The translations under genes and the position numbers were made by a program. From Ceratobasidium sp. AG-K (lineage: Eukaryota > Basidiomycota > Agaricomycetes > Cantharellales > Ceratobasidiaceae), in the NCBI GenBank assembly GCA_037039685.1, contig JAWNGF010000003.1:1860001-1924000 (forward strand): a stretch of 64,000 nucleotides of DNA. The letters are read 5' to 3'. The notes under the pieces are model-generated. The model saw only the letters and a program-made list of their open reading frames with translations. It did not search any database and had not been told where the DNA came from. Below, piece after piece: positions 34,356-46,545 of this stretch. How positions within the stretch are numbered: the first letter of the stretch is position 1; each line of letters opens with the position of its first letter.

Positions 34356-37300
34356 ATGCCAGCCGCACCGTTTCCTGCGTCTGAACTGCCTGCAATGCAC
34401 GCTGGACGACGCCGGGGGTCGAACGCACGCCCACGCCGGACCCACGTTCCCCACGCACTGGCACTGAAACCCGAGTCCGAGGGTGAGTGGAATAAGATAG
34501 GGGCGGATGCAGGCGGAAGAACCCTGATGCCGCGTGGGCCACGTTTTTGCCACGTGCGCGGGATGCTACCGGCGGGCAACGCTCTCTGTCTCTCTTCTTG
34601 GTGTGCTGGCTGGTGCTGACTCTTACTAGTGTACTCTCGCCGCCAGTCCGTGTCGACTGCCCCTGTAATTTATTCGTTTCTGCCGTCTGCATCGCCTGGC
34701 GCGGGCTGGACGATCTCGCCGACGTCGAGTGCGTCTCCAACGACCCCGGCCCCGGTCTCGCTGTTTGCAGCTGCCGCCGTGTCGCCCGCAGTGCACGCCC
34801 GCCGCCCTTCGGCCCCCCGAGTTCGCCGTGCCGACGGCGATGCCGCCATCCGCCCAACGATGGAGTCGAGGTCAGTCGAGTCAATCACAATAGACTTGTT
34901 TAATAATACTTTATTCCAGCCGCCTACACTTCCCTCTTCCCCCCTCGTCGCCCCCAAAACCCCCCTCGGCCCGTCGCCCATCGCTGCCTGCTTCGCACCA
35001 CCCGCTTGCCCCATCGACAGAGCCACCATCGAGCCGGCCATTCACCCCCGTTGTTGTCTCAAGGGCCTCGCTGGCCCAGGTCGTGCAGCCCCCACTCCCG
35101 ATCCGCAGTGCAACGATGGAGGAAACCCAGATGTACGACGATCTCAAGACATTTGTCTTTGGCGCGGCCTCGACCACCCACGACGTCGACATGGACGACG
35201 CCGCCTCGGATGCAGCCAGTGCCTACAACCCTCTCTCTCCCCCTCTCCGACCCGATGGCTTCGCCTCGACATCGGCCCGTCGCCCGTCCAAGAGTGCCCC
35301 ACGCCGCAGTTCCCGTGCTGGATTACGAGACGGCGCCCCAATTAACGCAGGCAAGAGGCGCAATAGCCGTGCTTGGATACCGGCCGATTCCACCGTCGCT
35401 AGGCCCGAAATTGCAGTCACATCTGTCCCTCGTGATCAGGATGCCCAGGACGCAGTCGACGACGAAGATCATGACGGGCTCATTAGGATGATGGAACGTG
35501 CAAAGATGAGGGCCATTGACGATGGTGCCCGTCGTCCCAGTCTCCCCATCAACATCCCAGACTCGGGCCGTCGCAGCAGCCGCGACTCGGCCTATCGTGC
35601 TGGCGAATCGGCCATGGACTGGGCCAAGCCCCTGCCAGATCTGTCCCAGCGACGGCCCTCGGGGGCCATGGCCACGGCCGGATTCGACCTCGACTTTATC
35701 CTCGCGGCCCCTGCTTCCTATCCACCCGCAAACCCCCCTGCTGGACAAGGCCTTACCCAGGCAGCGGGCACGGCCATGTCCTGGGACTCGTACCAGCAAC
35801 GCCGCAACTCGGCCCAACTCGCTGCCATTTCTCCCTTTGCGCTCCCCACAGGGTCCTCGATCGGACACGACGTGGAATCGCTCGATGTTGAAGACACATT
35901 TTTGAGCATGTGTCGCAAGCTCGATACCGAATACGCGCGCAGGCGCAACAAGTGGAGTTTTTGCCAGGAGCCGAGGCGCGCATACGACTATGATCTCGAC
36001 CCTGACGAGGAGGTCTGGGGATGTGAGCCTGTTGGAACGTTTTGGATCAGCAAAGATCGAGAGGCAGCCCCGAATCCAGAGCGCGAGGGTCCTGCGCCCG
36101 TCGTGATCAAGCCATTGATGCCCCACATGTCGCCCAAGACTCAGGCGGCGGAGCGACGATCTGATATTCGCATTTACCGCGACGAAAAGCGGCCGATTTG
36201 GAAGCTGAATGTGATGCCTGCTGGCAGCCAGTCGACGGTCCCGGTCAAGATCCTGCTCGCCACCAAGGGAACGCACATGAAGGTCGCGTCTGCTCCTCGC
36301 ACCGAGGGGCGCCGCCGAGGACACACTGTCCACGCAGACTCGAGCTACGAAATGACCGCACTCTCGTCCTCGTCTGGCGAGCTTGGTCGGATCGACGAGC
36401 TCCCACCCCTACCGAAAACCTCGCACGCCGTCGCGTTCGACACACTCACCGATGCCGAGATCGACCACGGCCGTCGCCATGTATCATTCTCCGAGCGCCT
36501 CCGACGCGCATTTGGCAGCGAGAGCCCCCCGCCCCCTCCGACATCTGGCACCCCCCAGCCTAGCTTTTCGCCTCCATGGTTGATGATGGCCCCGCAAAGC
36601 GCCAAGGAAGAGCAGATTCGCCAGATTCGCGAGCTTCATTCGGCCTTTCGCGCCGTGGGCCTGCTCACGCCGCCCAAGTCGGCCCCGAACCAACCGCACG
36701 CGATCAAGGCGGTCCGGACGCCGAGCGACGAGATGAACAAGCACCACGAGAGCCCCGCGACGATCCTCGAGGACATCCCGGCCGACGCACTGTGCATGAC
36801 CCTCCCACTGTGGCAATTCCGCGCGTCGACCAACAAGGACGATGGGCTCGGTTCGGTCGCGAGTGTTGGACGCCCGTTGAGCGAGCGCGAGTATTTGCTC
36901 GTCTATTTCGTGCCGCTCGGTGCGTCGGATGCGTCTAGCGGTCCTGGGTCCACCCACGGTTCGCGCCTGTCCAAGAAACGGTCGAGAGGAAACATGGATC
37001 GTCGCAGCAGCAGCGTCTCGGCGTCTGCCAGCTGGGCAAAAGGGCGTCGCACAGCCTTTCACGTAGTCGCCCGCGTGCTCACAGCCGCCGAACTCTGCGC
37101 AACTGGTCTTAGGCACCCAAGCACCCTCTCCCGCTCTGACGCACCCAGCACTCTCGCCCGCACCCCCTCTGTCATGGCCGACCGCAAACGACGGGCCTTT
37201 CCCAGTGTGATTGCGATGTGTAACGGCACCGGCACGAGCGTCGAGTTTGTTCCCGAGGGACTGGACCGACTTGGGTTGTGCACTCCTTCGTACGAGTGGC

Positions 37301-37401
37301 AGAGCGAGTCGGAGCGGTTCCCGGGTTTGACCCCCGTCGGGGTCGAGATTGTCGAGATGGTCTGGGCGGCCTCGGTCGCCGTTCTTGGAATTAGCGCCTA
37401 G
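34356..37401 (+). CDS. Uncharacterised 949-residue disordered protein
   Basis: Predicted exons 34356-34482, 34630-34870, 34920-37401; phases agree (949 residues). More GC-rich than its neighbours, which is why long antisense frames appear across it. The first 350 residues are Ser/Pro/Arg/Ala-rich and mostly disordered, with serine-rich RRxS-type sites (RRSSRAG, RRPSGAM) suggestive of basophilic kinase sites. Two parts look folded: around FLSMCRKLDTEYARRRNKWSF with DEEVWGCEPVGTFWIS, and the C-terminal region from LPLWQFRASTNKD through REYLLVYFVPLG to FVPEGLDRLGLCTPSYEW and VEMVWAASVAVLGI. No family is recognised. Extra upstream exons cannot be ruled out. Confidence 0.7.
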
Positions 37402-37789
37402 TCATTTTCACTTATCTATTTTATCATTTCGCTTCGTTTCGCTCACGAACTTATTACCATGAACAAGCCACATGCCACTTGTCCCACTATGCCCTATGTT
37501 TCGATTTCTGGTTTCTAGATGTATATCACTATTCTTCGTTTTTGCTCTTCTTGATTGTATGAAACATCATAAAGTTGTTGCCGTAGTCTATGGAATGGAA
37601 TCTATACTTGGTATTTATCACAATCGTTGGGTGGCGAAACGCTTATGGATTTGACGTGGATAATACGGAGGCTGTGCTAGTCATGCCGTCACATTCATCC
37701 ACCGCCGTCTCGGCCTGCTGCGCTCACACACTCTCGGCGCTCCGACTCTTGTATTCGACCATAACGATAGACGTGTAGTGCAAATCAAG
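37402..37789. other. Intergenic region, nothing recognised
   Basis: About 390 bases; T-rich 3' flank of the preceding gene then the RVS161 promoter. Confidence 0.4.
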
Positions 37790-39023
37790 ATGAGCTGGTA
37801 TGTGTGTTTCTTGTGTTTTTCACGATGAAGAGCTGATAGCGTCTAGGTCGGGGTGAGTGATGTCTAGCTGGGTGGTGGTGGAGCTAACGGTTGCGCAGAT
37901 TCAAGAAGAATTTGAATCGGGCGGGGACAACGTTGATGCAAAAGACGGGACAGATTGAACGTACGGTCGATCGAGAGTTTGCGGACGAGGAGGCCAAGTA
38001 TAAAGCGTGAGCCCCATTTTTACTCATTAACATGTAAACCAACTGCTTGCGAAACTAGGTTCGAGAAAGAAAGCAATGCTCTGCAGAAAGAGAGTAAATC
38101 CTACCTAGACGCCATGCGAGGTCCGTCCTTCAACCGCACCTACACTTGAGCCGGAATCTCACGTCTTCGTAGCCATGACCGCAGCTCAAACCCGCCTGGC
38201 CGAAACGATCGATACATTTTACGCAGCTGCTGACAAGGCGTCTGAAGGCGCCATGGCTGGACACGCCTACAAGCGCTCGGTGGACGATTTGGATGCGGGT
38301 GTGACGCGGGAGCTGGTTAGTCGCTTGGTTGGTTTGGAGCTGGGCTGGGCTGACGGGAGTAGGATGCGCCGTATCGGACGACTGTGCTCGAGCCTGTGGG
38401 CAAGATGTGTTCGTATTTCCCGACGATTAATGAGGGAATTGCCAAGCGGAACAAGAAGGTGAGCTTTGGACAGTTTGGATGAATGGGTCTAATGGCTTGT
38501 AGATGCTCGATTATGATGCTGCCAGGAGTAAAGTCCGTAAGCTGGTCGACAAGCCGAGCGAGGATCCTACCAAACTGCCCAGGGTGGGTACCCGTTTGTA
38601 CTTACTGATGCCGATTCCTTACGTTGTTTACAGGCCCAAGCCGAACTTGACGAGGCAAAGGAAATCTTCGACACGCTCAATGAACAGTTTATCGCCGAAC
38701 TTCCGCAACTTCTAGACCTTCGAGTTCCATACTTTGATCCGAGTTTCGAGGCCATGATTAGAATGCAATGCAAGTTTGCCGAAGAGGGTTATGAGAAGCT
38801 CGGGGGAGTTCAGAGGTACGTAACTTACGATTGGTTTAGACGATGGAGTCTAACGTGGTCGTAGATATTTTGCGGATAATGTCCGAGATGACTATGCTGC
38901 TGGACAACTAGATGCTCAGGTTAGTGTACTTTGCCACGTGAAATTTAGCACTATACTAAATGGATCACGCAGGTCGAAGGTGTATTGGCAGAGATGAAAG
39001 ACCTTTCGATTTGTGGTATTTGA
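37790..39023 (+). CDS. RVS161: BAR-domain protein Rvs161/Hob3
   Basis: Amphiphysin-type BAR protein acting at endocytic membrane scission. Ten predicted exons: 37790-37797, 37847-37852, 37899-38006, 38059-38120, 38173-38315, 38363-38458, 38503-38583, 38634-38815, 38865-38919, 38973-39023 (263 residues, the family's usual length). The N-terminus MSWSGFKKNLNRAGTTLMQK requires an 8-base first coding exon and a 6-base second exon; joining exon 1 directly to exon 3 would create TGA. Further signatures: TGQIERTVDREF, DAPYRTTVLEPVGKMCSYFP, DYDAARSKVRKL and LPQLLDLRVPYFDPSFEAMI. All junction phases agree. Confidence 0.93.
37847..37852 (+). other. 6-base microexon in RVS161
   Basis: Sequence GTCGGG, between introns of 49 and 46 bases (GTATGT...CTAG and GTGAGT...GCAG). 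It supplies the end of Trp, Ser and the first bases of Gly in MSWSGFKK. Confidence 0.72.
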
Positions 39024-39302
39024 TACTTGATATCATTGTTCACACTCGTTTCATGAGAGTCTACGTATATACCTTATGAGATGATGAGTTTCTATCGAAT
39101 ATTCCTCTAGGGCGCGTGAGTCGTCCCAAAATGTCAGTTTGATGAATAAGGACTAAGTTCAAGTGGTTCGACGTAGAACTCACGTCAGTCGGCGTGGTTC
39201 CTCAGGGGTCGTGCTGCGTCGCCTGACCACGACCAGTGCACAACGTCCTCATGTAAACAAGCGCCTTGGACTAACCTGTAGCACTTCCTACCACCCTCCA
39301 CT

Positions 39303-41394
39303 ATGCTCGCAGAGTCCAGTGGCCCACCCACTTACCATGAATCCACTGGTGACATTTTCAGGGCAGTCACTCGAGAGCCTCCTTCGTACGAGACTGACCC
39401 TGCGCTTCCCTCGACCTACAAAATCGGTAAATCGTATACTCCTCCGTTAATCACCCCCTCGCTGGTCCGCAAACACCTCTTTGTCCTTGGCGCATTCCAA
39501 TCTCTCAGGCGACGAGTCGAAGCTGCACAGTACCCCGACGAATTCGATCCAGTTCCGGGCACAGACGTCAAATGGGCGCTGTATCTCTTGCGCGCAAACG
39601 AGCGATTCAAGTTGTGGCTTGAAAGGGTTGTGAACAAACCCGAACGCGTGCGCGGAGAGATCACAGAATTAACCGACGCGGAGATTCCGCCGATGGATGT
39701 ACTGGTGCTCTTTCATGCGTATCTGTTGAATCCAGTCAATTATTATGAGGATACGGAGAGTTTGTGGCCACTTTTGAAGGTAATCGGAGGATTCCCTCTG
39801 GATCGGGTGGGTGGTTCGCAAATGGTAAGTCGATACCTGCGATAGGTTTGTCTTCGTATTGATTTTGTGCAGAAACGATTGGAAGGAAACGATGTAGTTT
39901 ACACACCCACACCAGAGCAGATTGAAGAGTGGGAGCTTAGAACACAACAACCCTACGAACTCCCGCTCATCACTACTCTAGCTCACACCGTCAACCTCAC
40001 TTGCCCAATGTGCGGAAACCAGGATGTCCATACCCCATGGATCACCAAACCTGTCTTTGTCGATATCAACGGCACGGCTTGTGGGAGGGGGTATGCTCAG
40101 AGTGGATTCAGTGTCCAGTGTCAAATCTGTCAAGGCGAAGTAACCAAAGGGAAACTACAAGCCGAGAGATTCGCAAAAGAGTTTGTCAGAGTGAGAGGCG
40201 AGCTGAGACAAGGGCGCGATGCATGGTTCTTGTGAGTCATGTAATGGATCAGAGTGATGGCGACTTATGTTTGATTAGGAACTCGTTTGTCAATACGCAT
40301 ACCGGCAAACCTTCGCCTGCGCTCGCATCCAACTTTGCAAAGCTCTGTGTCGATGGAGTTGTAGGGCTAGATGAGAACCCGTTGTTTCCGCCACACATTG
40401 CACTCGGGAGTTATTTCAGTTGGGATTTGGCCGAGGCTCAGAGGCTCGTAGAGGCTGGATTTAAGCGTCGAGGGAGTACTAGGGCGTGGATGGGCGATAG
40501 GTGAGTAATACATTCATATTCCAGCTGCCTTGACCTCAACGGTTCGCAGCATCAGTCGAATGATGCGTGGGTTCCGACACAACAGTCCGGTATCGCTCGA
40601 TGTAGTTGGCGCAGCCATGCGTCAATTCAAGTTTATCTCACAAATGGACGATCTCGAGTGGACGGACAAATTGTACTTTGGAACCCATCCGGAGATTGTT
40701 ACCAGCTCAATTGCGCAGTATCACTTGTTCTTGGACTTATTTGCACACAACCAGTCTAAACCGCTGGTTCCGACCCTGGTTGTGGATCTTGCATGGCATA
40801 CACACATGTTGAATGCCGAGGCATACCGAGCTGATTGCATGAGACTGTTTGAAAGGTACATGAATCACGAGGATAAAGTCGAGGAGGGCAAGCTAGGTAC
40901 GTTCTTCACAGTTTCGGAACGCTTAGTGCGCTCATATTCGGGCAGCCTCGTCATTTGAAGAAACTGCCAGGTTATGGAAATCACGATATGGGGAAGCCTA
41001 CACTACATGCGGGTGCAGCTCTTCTCAACTCACGGTATCGCCTGCCTCGAAATTCAAGTTTTGGAAAAAATCCTCTGAACCAAAGAAGGAAGACGACGCT
41101 CGAATATCCCCAGTCGCGACGCACCCAACAGAGCACAATTCTATTGTAGCTCTCAACCCCAAGAAAGCAGTGGCCGAGAACCGGCGCAATCGAGCGGCTT
41201 CTCTCTCCCGGGCTAGCGGCGACTCTGGACACCCTCAAGCATTCGCAGGAGAGTACAAGAATGCGGACGCTAGAACTTTTTCCTCCTTAGGTCTGGTTGG
41301 ATGGGACATTGACTGCGTGAGGCAGCCATTTGTTGTCGATTCCAACCAGGACCGAGGGGACTGTTGTGTTGTAAGTTGTGCCGGTGCTGTTTGA
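39303..41394 (+). CDS. GRDP/DUF1399-type glycine-rich-domain-like protein
   Basis: Predicted exons 39303-39824, 39873-40231, 40279-40500, 40550-40896, 40946-41394 (632 residues). Family marks of DUF1399 proteins: ADVKWALYLLRANERFKLWLE-type N-terminal block (seen as DVKWALYLLRANERFKLW), MDVLVLFHAYLLNPVNYYED, the paired Cys motifs LTCPMCG and VQCQICQG, and PTLVVDLAWHTHML in exon 4. After the last intron, SFEETARLWKSRYG and a Cys-rich C-terminal GDCCVVSCAGAV match the reduced Gly/Cys tail of such proteins. An alternative splice at 41375 could exchange the last ten residues for a longer tail. Plant members affect development and stress; the fungal role is unknown. Confidence 0.82.
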
Positions 41395-41870
41395 ACCTCA
41401 AACACTGAGTCATCGTCAGGGTGTTCGAATATCTTGTTCAACCATCTCCCACCTGTCAGCAACAGGAGACGGAGCAGTTGGAACTAGAGTACCAGTCGGC
41501 AAGTGGGTTCTTACTTTGCGCTTGGCGCTAGGCTCACATGATAACTGCAGCTGTTGGTATTTCCACTGGTTTCTCTGGGATGTAGTGAGATGACGGGTTT
41601 AGTTATTTAATGATGTATATCCACATCTTAAATGCAAGTCAGAGTGAACTGACGTAATGATTTTTGTACCTATATTTGTCCAACGAAATCAAAAGCAAGT
41701 AACATTCAGCCCAAAAAGTGGCTGTGCAAAAGGTACCTGGACACGACCACAACCGCGTTTTGCTAGTCGTGCGACACCGGACTATAGACTAAAGGCGATG
41801 CTTTACTGAAAGGTAGGCAGTACTCTTCGTCTGTCGGTTTCTTTAACTTACCACATATTCTTCGTTAGCC
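41395..41870. other. Intergenic region, nothing recognised
   Basis: About 475 bases: 3' flank of the GRDP gene and promoter of the EXS-domain gene. Confidence 0.4.
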
Positions 41871-43644
41871 ATGAATAACCCAGAGGACGCTCCTTTCCAT
41901 GTTGACTTGCCCGTCTTTCATTCCTCGTTTCCCTTACCATATCGCGTCTTCCTGCTTGTCGGTGCGTATAATGAATCTATACGGGCCAATTGTACTCATC
42001 ACACGAGTATACAGGGCTTGGGATTTTCTTCTGGGCGGTTAATCTTCATGTTTTACATTTATTGGGAATCGACACCATCTGGGTCCTCGACATTCGACGT
42101 GAAAAGATCCTGTCATCGAGTCCACCAACACCACTACCGACCATCCGTGCACCAGATCTTCCATACGATTTCTTGTCCTTGGAGGCAGTAACCCTCTACA
42201 AATCGGTTTACAAACTATTCGCGGTCTATGCGCTATGGATAGGCACAGGCTGGATGTACTTTCGCTGGATCACTGGGGGCATTGAAAAGACAATGGATTC
42301 ATACAAGTTCCTCCCAGCATTCACCGCAGTAGGACTAGTATTCGGATTGGTTTGCCCATTCAACGTGGCCATGAAGCGCGAGCGCTTCCGCTTTCTTCAG
42401 TACGTACAGTTGTCTGCGCGGCTTGATTGCCTTCTAACTAGTGCCCATCAAGCTCCTTGTGGAGGTGCCTGACGTCTCCCGCCAAGGACCCAGTCCACTT
42501 TTCAGACGTTATATTGGCGGATGTCTTCACCTCATTCGCCAAAGTGATCGCTGACGTCTGGATTTCAATCTGCATGATGCTCCCTGATGGTACGCTGTCA
42601 CGGGCGAAAACACATGGTTGGCTGTCTGAAGCCCTGGTTCCATTAATGATGGCGTGAGCACAATAATTTCCATCCTGGATGTATCAACTAACCACCCCTC
42701 AGTCTTCCCTATGCCATCCGATTCCGACAATGCATGATGGAATACATAGGCTCCCAACGCAAGAACAGACGTGCGCTGGCCAACGCTGTGAAATATGCTA
42801 CAGCTTTCCCAGTTATATTCCTCTCCATGGCGCAGCGCGCGTCGCCCACAGGTCCGCTTGACGCTAAACCCGAGGGGGAGATAAGCAGTTCGGGCTACTT
42901 TGATAACAAGGTGTTCAAGTTATGGTACGCTTTGTCCCTAGTTGGTTGTTGGGTTTTTAATGACGGGTTTAATGCAGGCTTCTGGCGGTTTTTGTGAATT
43001 CAGTGTATTCTTTCTGGTGGGATGTCACGAACGACTGGGGGTTAACTCTCCTCAAACCATCCACTTGGCCCTCTCAGCACGCCGCCGCCTATCCACCCAG
43101 ATCACCATTTCTCCGATCCCAATCACGACCTCGCTCGGCCCGTTCAAGCCCGCCTCTCATAACACTCTCGCGTACCAACTCCTCGACAGGGCTCTCCGCA
43201 GCAGGTTCGACATATTCGGATGCAGATGGCATGCTGCGCGCCCCGCAAGCATTTCCGTTTGGCCTACGAGACAACCTACTGTTCCGAGACTCACTCGTGT
43301 ACTATCTTGTCATCTTCCTCAACCTCTTTCTCCGTTTCACGTGGTCTCTCAAACTCTCCACCCATTTAGATACCGTTGAGGAACTCGAGTCGAGTGTATT
43401 CCTAATGGAAGCGCTCGAAGTAACTCGTCGTTGGGTGTGGGTGTTTTTCCGCGTCGAGTGGGAGGCGATTAAAAAGGAACAAGTTGGCGATAGCTCCACC
43501 CGCGCCTACCGCCCATATACACCCAACGACGAGATCGAGTTTGACCTATTAGGGCCAAGCAGAGCTCTGACCCCCGAGCCTGGCCCACTCAGAACAGACC
43601 ATAGTCGCACAGGTTGCGGTATAATCCGAGCTAGACATTTATAG
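41871..43644 (+). CDS. EXS-domain multi-pass membrane protein (ERD1/XPR1-like)
   Basis: Predicted exons 41871-41961, 42015-42399, 42453-42653, 42703-42924, 42978-43644 (521 residues). Membrane segments are seen at VFLLVGLGIFFWAVNLHVL, LYKSVYKLFAVYALWIGTGW, AFTAVGLVFGLVCPF and DSLVYYLVIFLNLFLRF. EXS hallmarks: DVILADVFTSFAKVIAD, YAIRFRQCMMEYI, KYATAFPVIF, VNSVYSFWWDVTNDWGL and LEVTRRWVWVFFRVEWEA. No N-terminal SPX domain is present, so it resembles the short ERD1-type proteins acting in Golgi retention or phosphate recycling and not full XPR1/SYG1. It carries a Ser/Arg-rich insertion after DWGLTLL. Stop lies 46 bases from that of DBP7. Confidence 0.88.
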
Positions 43645-43690
43645 GGGATATTGTATACCTAGAACGCTCTCGTAATATATTATAGCTCTT

Positions 43691-46261
43691 TCACTTTTTA
43701 CCCAATAATTTCTCGAGATAATCCCCGCCCGTGACCTGAAACTCGGAAGCCCCACTCGCAACAAGCACCCCTCCCTTTTTCGATATTCGGCCTTGAGCAC
43801 GAACCGCTTCGCGCATACGTGTCTCTGCCTCTGCCTCTCCGACTTCGTCGTCGGAATCCGAGTCCCCTCCTCGTTTGCGTTTCTGTTGTTTTTGAGGTTT
43901 GGACTTGGCAGATTTGGTCGACTTGGGCCTGGAAACGGCACCTGGGGCATCCCGAAGCGCAAACGCCTTGGCAAGATGTCCAAGATGGAGATTTCGAACA
44001 TGGAATATGTGTTTCTCGTCAGAGGGGTGGGTGGCATACGCACGCATATGCGATTGGAACGCTTTGCGTGCGATGGATGCATTCTATCATATATGCGGTA
44101 AGTTGTGGTTCCAGAAAATGTGGACGGTGCTTACCTTGTCGTGTTTGAGGACCCATCGCTCAAACACAAGTTGCACTTCTGTCGCCCGGTCCTCATATTC
44201 CTTGCCCCTTCCGCCAAATCCTTTCCTCATAACATCCTCAACGCCTATTGGAACTAGTCGTTTAGATGCGCCGGCCGACGCATCCGCATCATTTTTTGGA
44301 CTGTCGCCCGACGTTCCCTCCATGTGCCGTTCGACCCAGGGCGCCCACTCGGCTTCACTAGGCGCGACCATCGCCCACGCTTCTCCTCCTTTTCCAGCTC
44401 GAGCCGTTCGTCCCACACGGTGGACATACTCTGTCGCGCCTCCTTCGGTCGGAAGGTCGTATTGTACCACGGCTCGGACGAGGGGCAAGTCCAGACCACG
44501 CGAAGCCACGGATGTGCAGAACAAAACCGCATGTGTGCTAGGTTTGGATTGTGTGGTAGATTTAGACTTGCCTGCAAACGCATTGAGCGAGGCGAGTCGT
44601 GTGGGGAGCGGGAGCGAGCCATGTAAGCGGTAGATGGATGTGTCGGGGAATAGGCTCGATTTCGTGCATACTGGCTCGGATTCGCCCTTGTCCTTGTCCT
44701 CCTCCTTGTCCTTGTTACCCTCGTCCTCCTCGTCTTCCATGCTCGCGTCTCCCAGTAACCTCCAGTGAAAGTCGACGGAGTCTGTGCAACTCATGAACAC
44801 GATAATGCGCATCCCAGTTCCGGATTTGCCTCGGTGGGGTTGAGATAGGAGCATACGAAGCAGCGCAACCAGCGCAACGAGACGCTGTTTGAGAGGAACA
44901 ACGACATATTTCTGGGAGAGCTGAGAAGGAGGCGTGAATTTTTCCTCGGTAGACCCCGACTCTTTTTCCTTTACGCCCGTATCTTGCTGTTCGTTCGTTG
45001 TAGCCTTGATGACAATCGGCTGGTGCAGCGCCATCCCAGCAAGCTTTTGAACGTCTTCACGGATTGTGGCTGAGCATAGTACCGTACGCCGCTGTCGACT
45101 CCAATCCCAACCACCCACTTCCCTACCCAGAATTCCGTCATTGACCGCAGTCTCTGCCATTCGCCTCCTCGAGTCGAGCGATTTCAGAATCCCCACAAGT
45201 GTCTCTTCGAACCCAAGTTCCATCAGCCGGTCCGCTTCGTCGAGTACAAGCCATCGGCACTTGGACACATTGAACGATTCAGTGTTTTGCAAGTGGTCAA
45301 GCAGGCGGCCAGGTGTGGAGACTAGTATGGGTACGCCTTTTCTGAGCCGAGCCTTTTCGTGTCCACGGGTAGCACCGCCCGTGAGTAAGCCCGAGACAAG
45401 CCAGCGGGTCAGGCGAGGTCCAGAGTCGTGGTCAGCGTCTGGGTCGTCGGTCCGTGGCCGAAGGCGCATGGTCAAAAGTTGTTCGAGCACATCAGATATT
45501 TGTTTGGCCAGTTCGCGAGTAGGGGCAATGATGATCGCCAAAGTCCCAATTGAGCGGTCGATGAAGGAAAGCGAGCTAAGGGGGAGGAGATCTTGAATTA
45601 TAGGAAGTAGGAACGCAAGCGTCTTTCCGGATCCCGTCTGAGATTGAATAAATGCGTCGCGAGCGTTGGCCTCGGAATCGGTAGGATGTAGGAGGGCAGA
45701 GAGGGATGCACGCTGAACGGACGTGGGTTTGGATATCTCCATTTTGGTTTGGATATGAGCTGTGATGAGTGGATCGAGACCCAGTCCCTCAAACGTGGAC
45801 GAGTCCGTGAGGGGTGCATTGCTAGGCCTTCCAAGTGGTTTGGAAGGGCCTGGGTCTGGTTGATGGGCGGTCTCGATTTTGGGGTTGTATGAGAATAGGG
45901 ATGAGATGACCTGTGTGCGTGGTCGAGAGGAAGCGGGTGCTGTGGATTTAGATGTGGATGTCGAGGTCGTAGGTCTCGGGGCCGAATCTGTGGACGTCCG
46001 AGGTTTCTTGGGAGCGGGCTTGGATGAAGGTGTAGTTGGTCGGTGGGTGGTGGAGGAGCTATGAGGATTGTTCGGTTTGGTTCGCTTCTCGTTTCGTTTC
46101 TGAAGGTGCTTGGCCTTCACCCTGTCTAACATGAGCACTCGGCACTGGCATACCGAATGCAATACCTACCTGTCCGTCCATCGCCCGCCTTTCTTGTTGG
46201 AAACTTTTCTAACTGTAGCTTCGGCGCTCGGCCCAGCAAGATTCAAAACTAGCCCATCCAT
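43691..46261 (-). CDS. DBP7: DEAD-box RNA helicase Dbp7 (DDX31)
   Basis: Nucleolar ATP-dependent RNA helicase for 60S ribosome assembly. Predicted exons on minus: 46261-46170, 46121-44135, 44083-43691 (823 residues). The N-terminal [16 protein letters not shown] is a Dbp7 mark. Motifs in order: Q-motif TSVQRASL, motif I SQTGSGKT (residues 191-198), Ia PTRELAKQI, Ib [15 protein letters not shown] (325-328), III SAT, IV region [15 protein letters not shown], the Dbp7-type [21 protein letters not shown] and [12 protein letters not shown]. The C-terminal extension contains the usual [13 protein letters not shown] block and ends in a lysine-rich tail. Acidic insertion between motifs III and IV. 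Confidence 0.96.
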
Positions 46262-46545
46262 AGCAATTAATTGCTTAGAATTAACAACAAGCGGCGAGAT
46301 ATCATAAAGTAGACGTCGTGGTCAATTTCAAGATCGAATATAGAAAATTTGGCACAGCCACAATAGCAATCTATACACCAATAAACAAGTTCCTCCAGGT
46401 TTCCACTACAAACACACCGGCCCAAATTAATCCTACACGATAACGTATAAACCGCAACCCAGACCGAAGCCCAAAATGTCTTCGCATCAGCCGTGTATTC
46501 GAATTCACGATCGCGGTATCCTCCTCATCGCCCTGCACCCAGATC

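Noticed and set aside
34285..34884. 199-codon minus-strand open frame
   Set aside because: Antisense to the GC-rich uncharacterised gene whose exon phases agree; composition is that of a shadow frame.
35323..36333. 336-codon minus-strand open frame
   Set aside because: Lies entirely antisense to the coherent plus-strand frame; high GC removes stops. No domain or start context.
36484..37116. 210-codon minus-strand open frame
   Set aside because: Same cause: antisense shadow in GC-rich coding sequence.
41375..41593. Extra 3' exon for the GRDP gene
   Set aside because: Splicing at GTAAGT 41371 is possible, but the unspliced Cys-rich end GDCCVVSCAGAV fits the family better.
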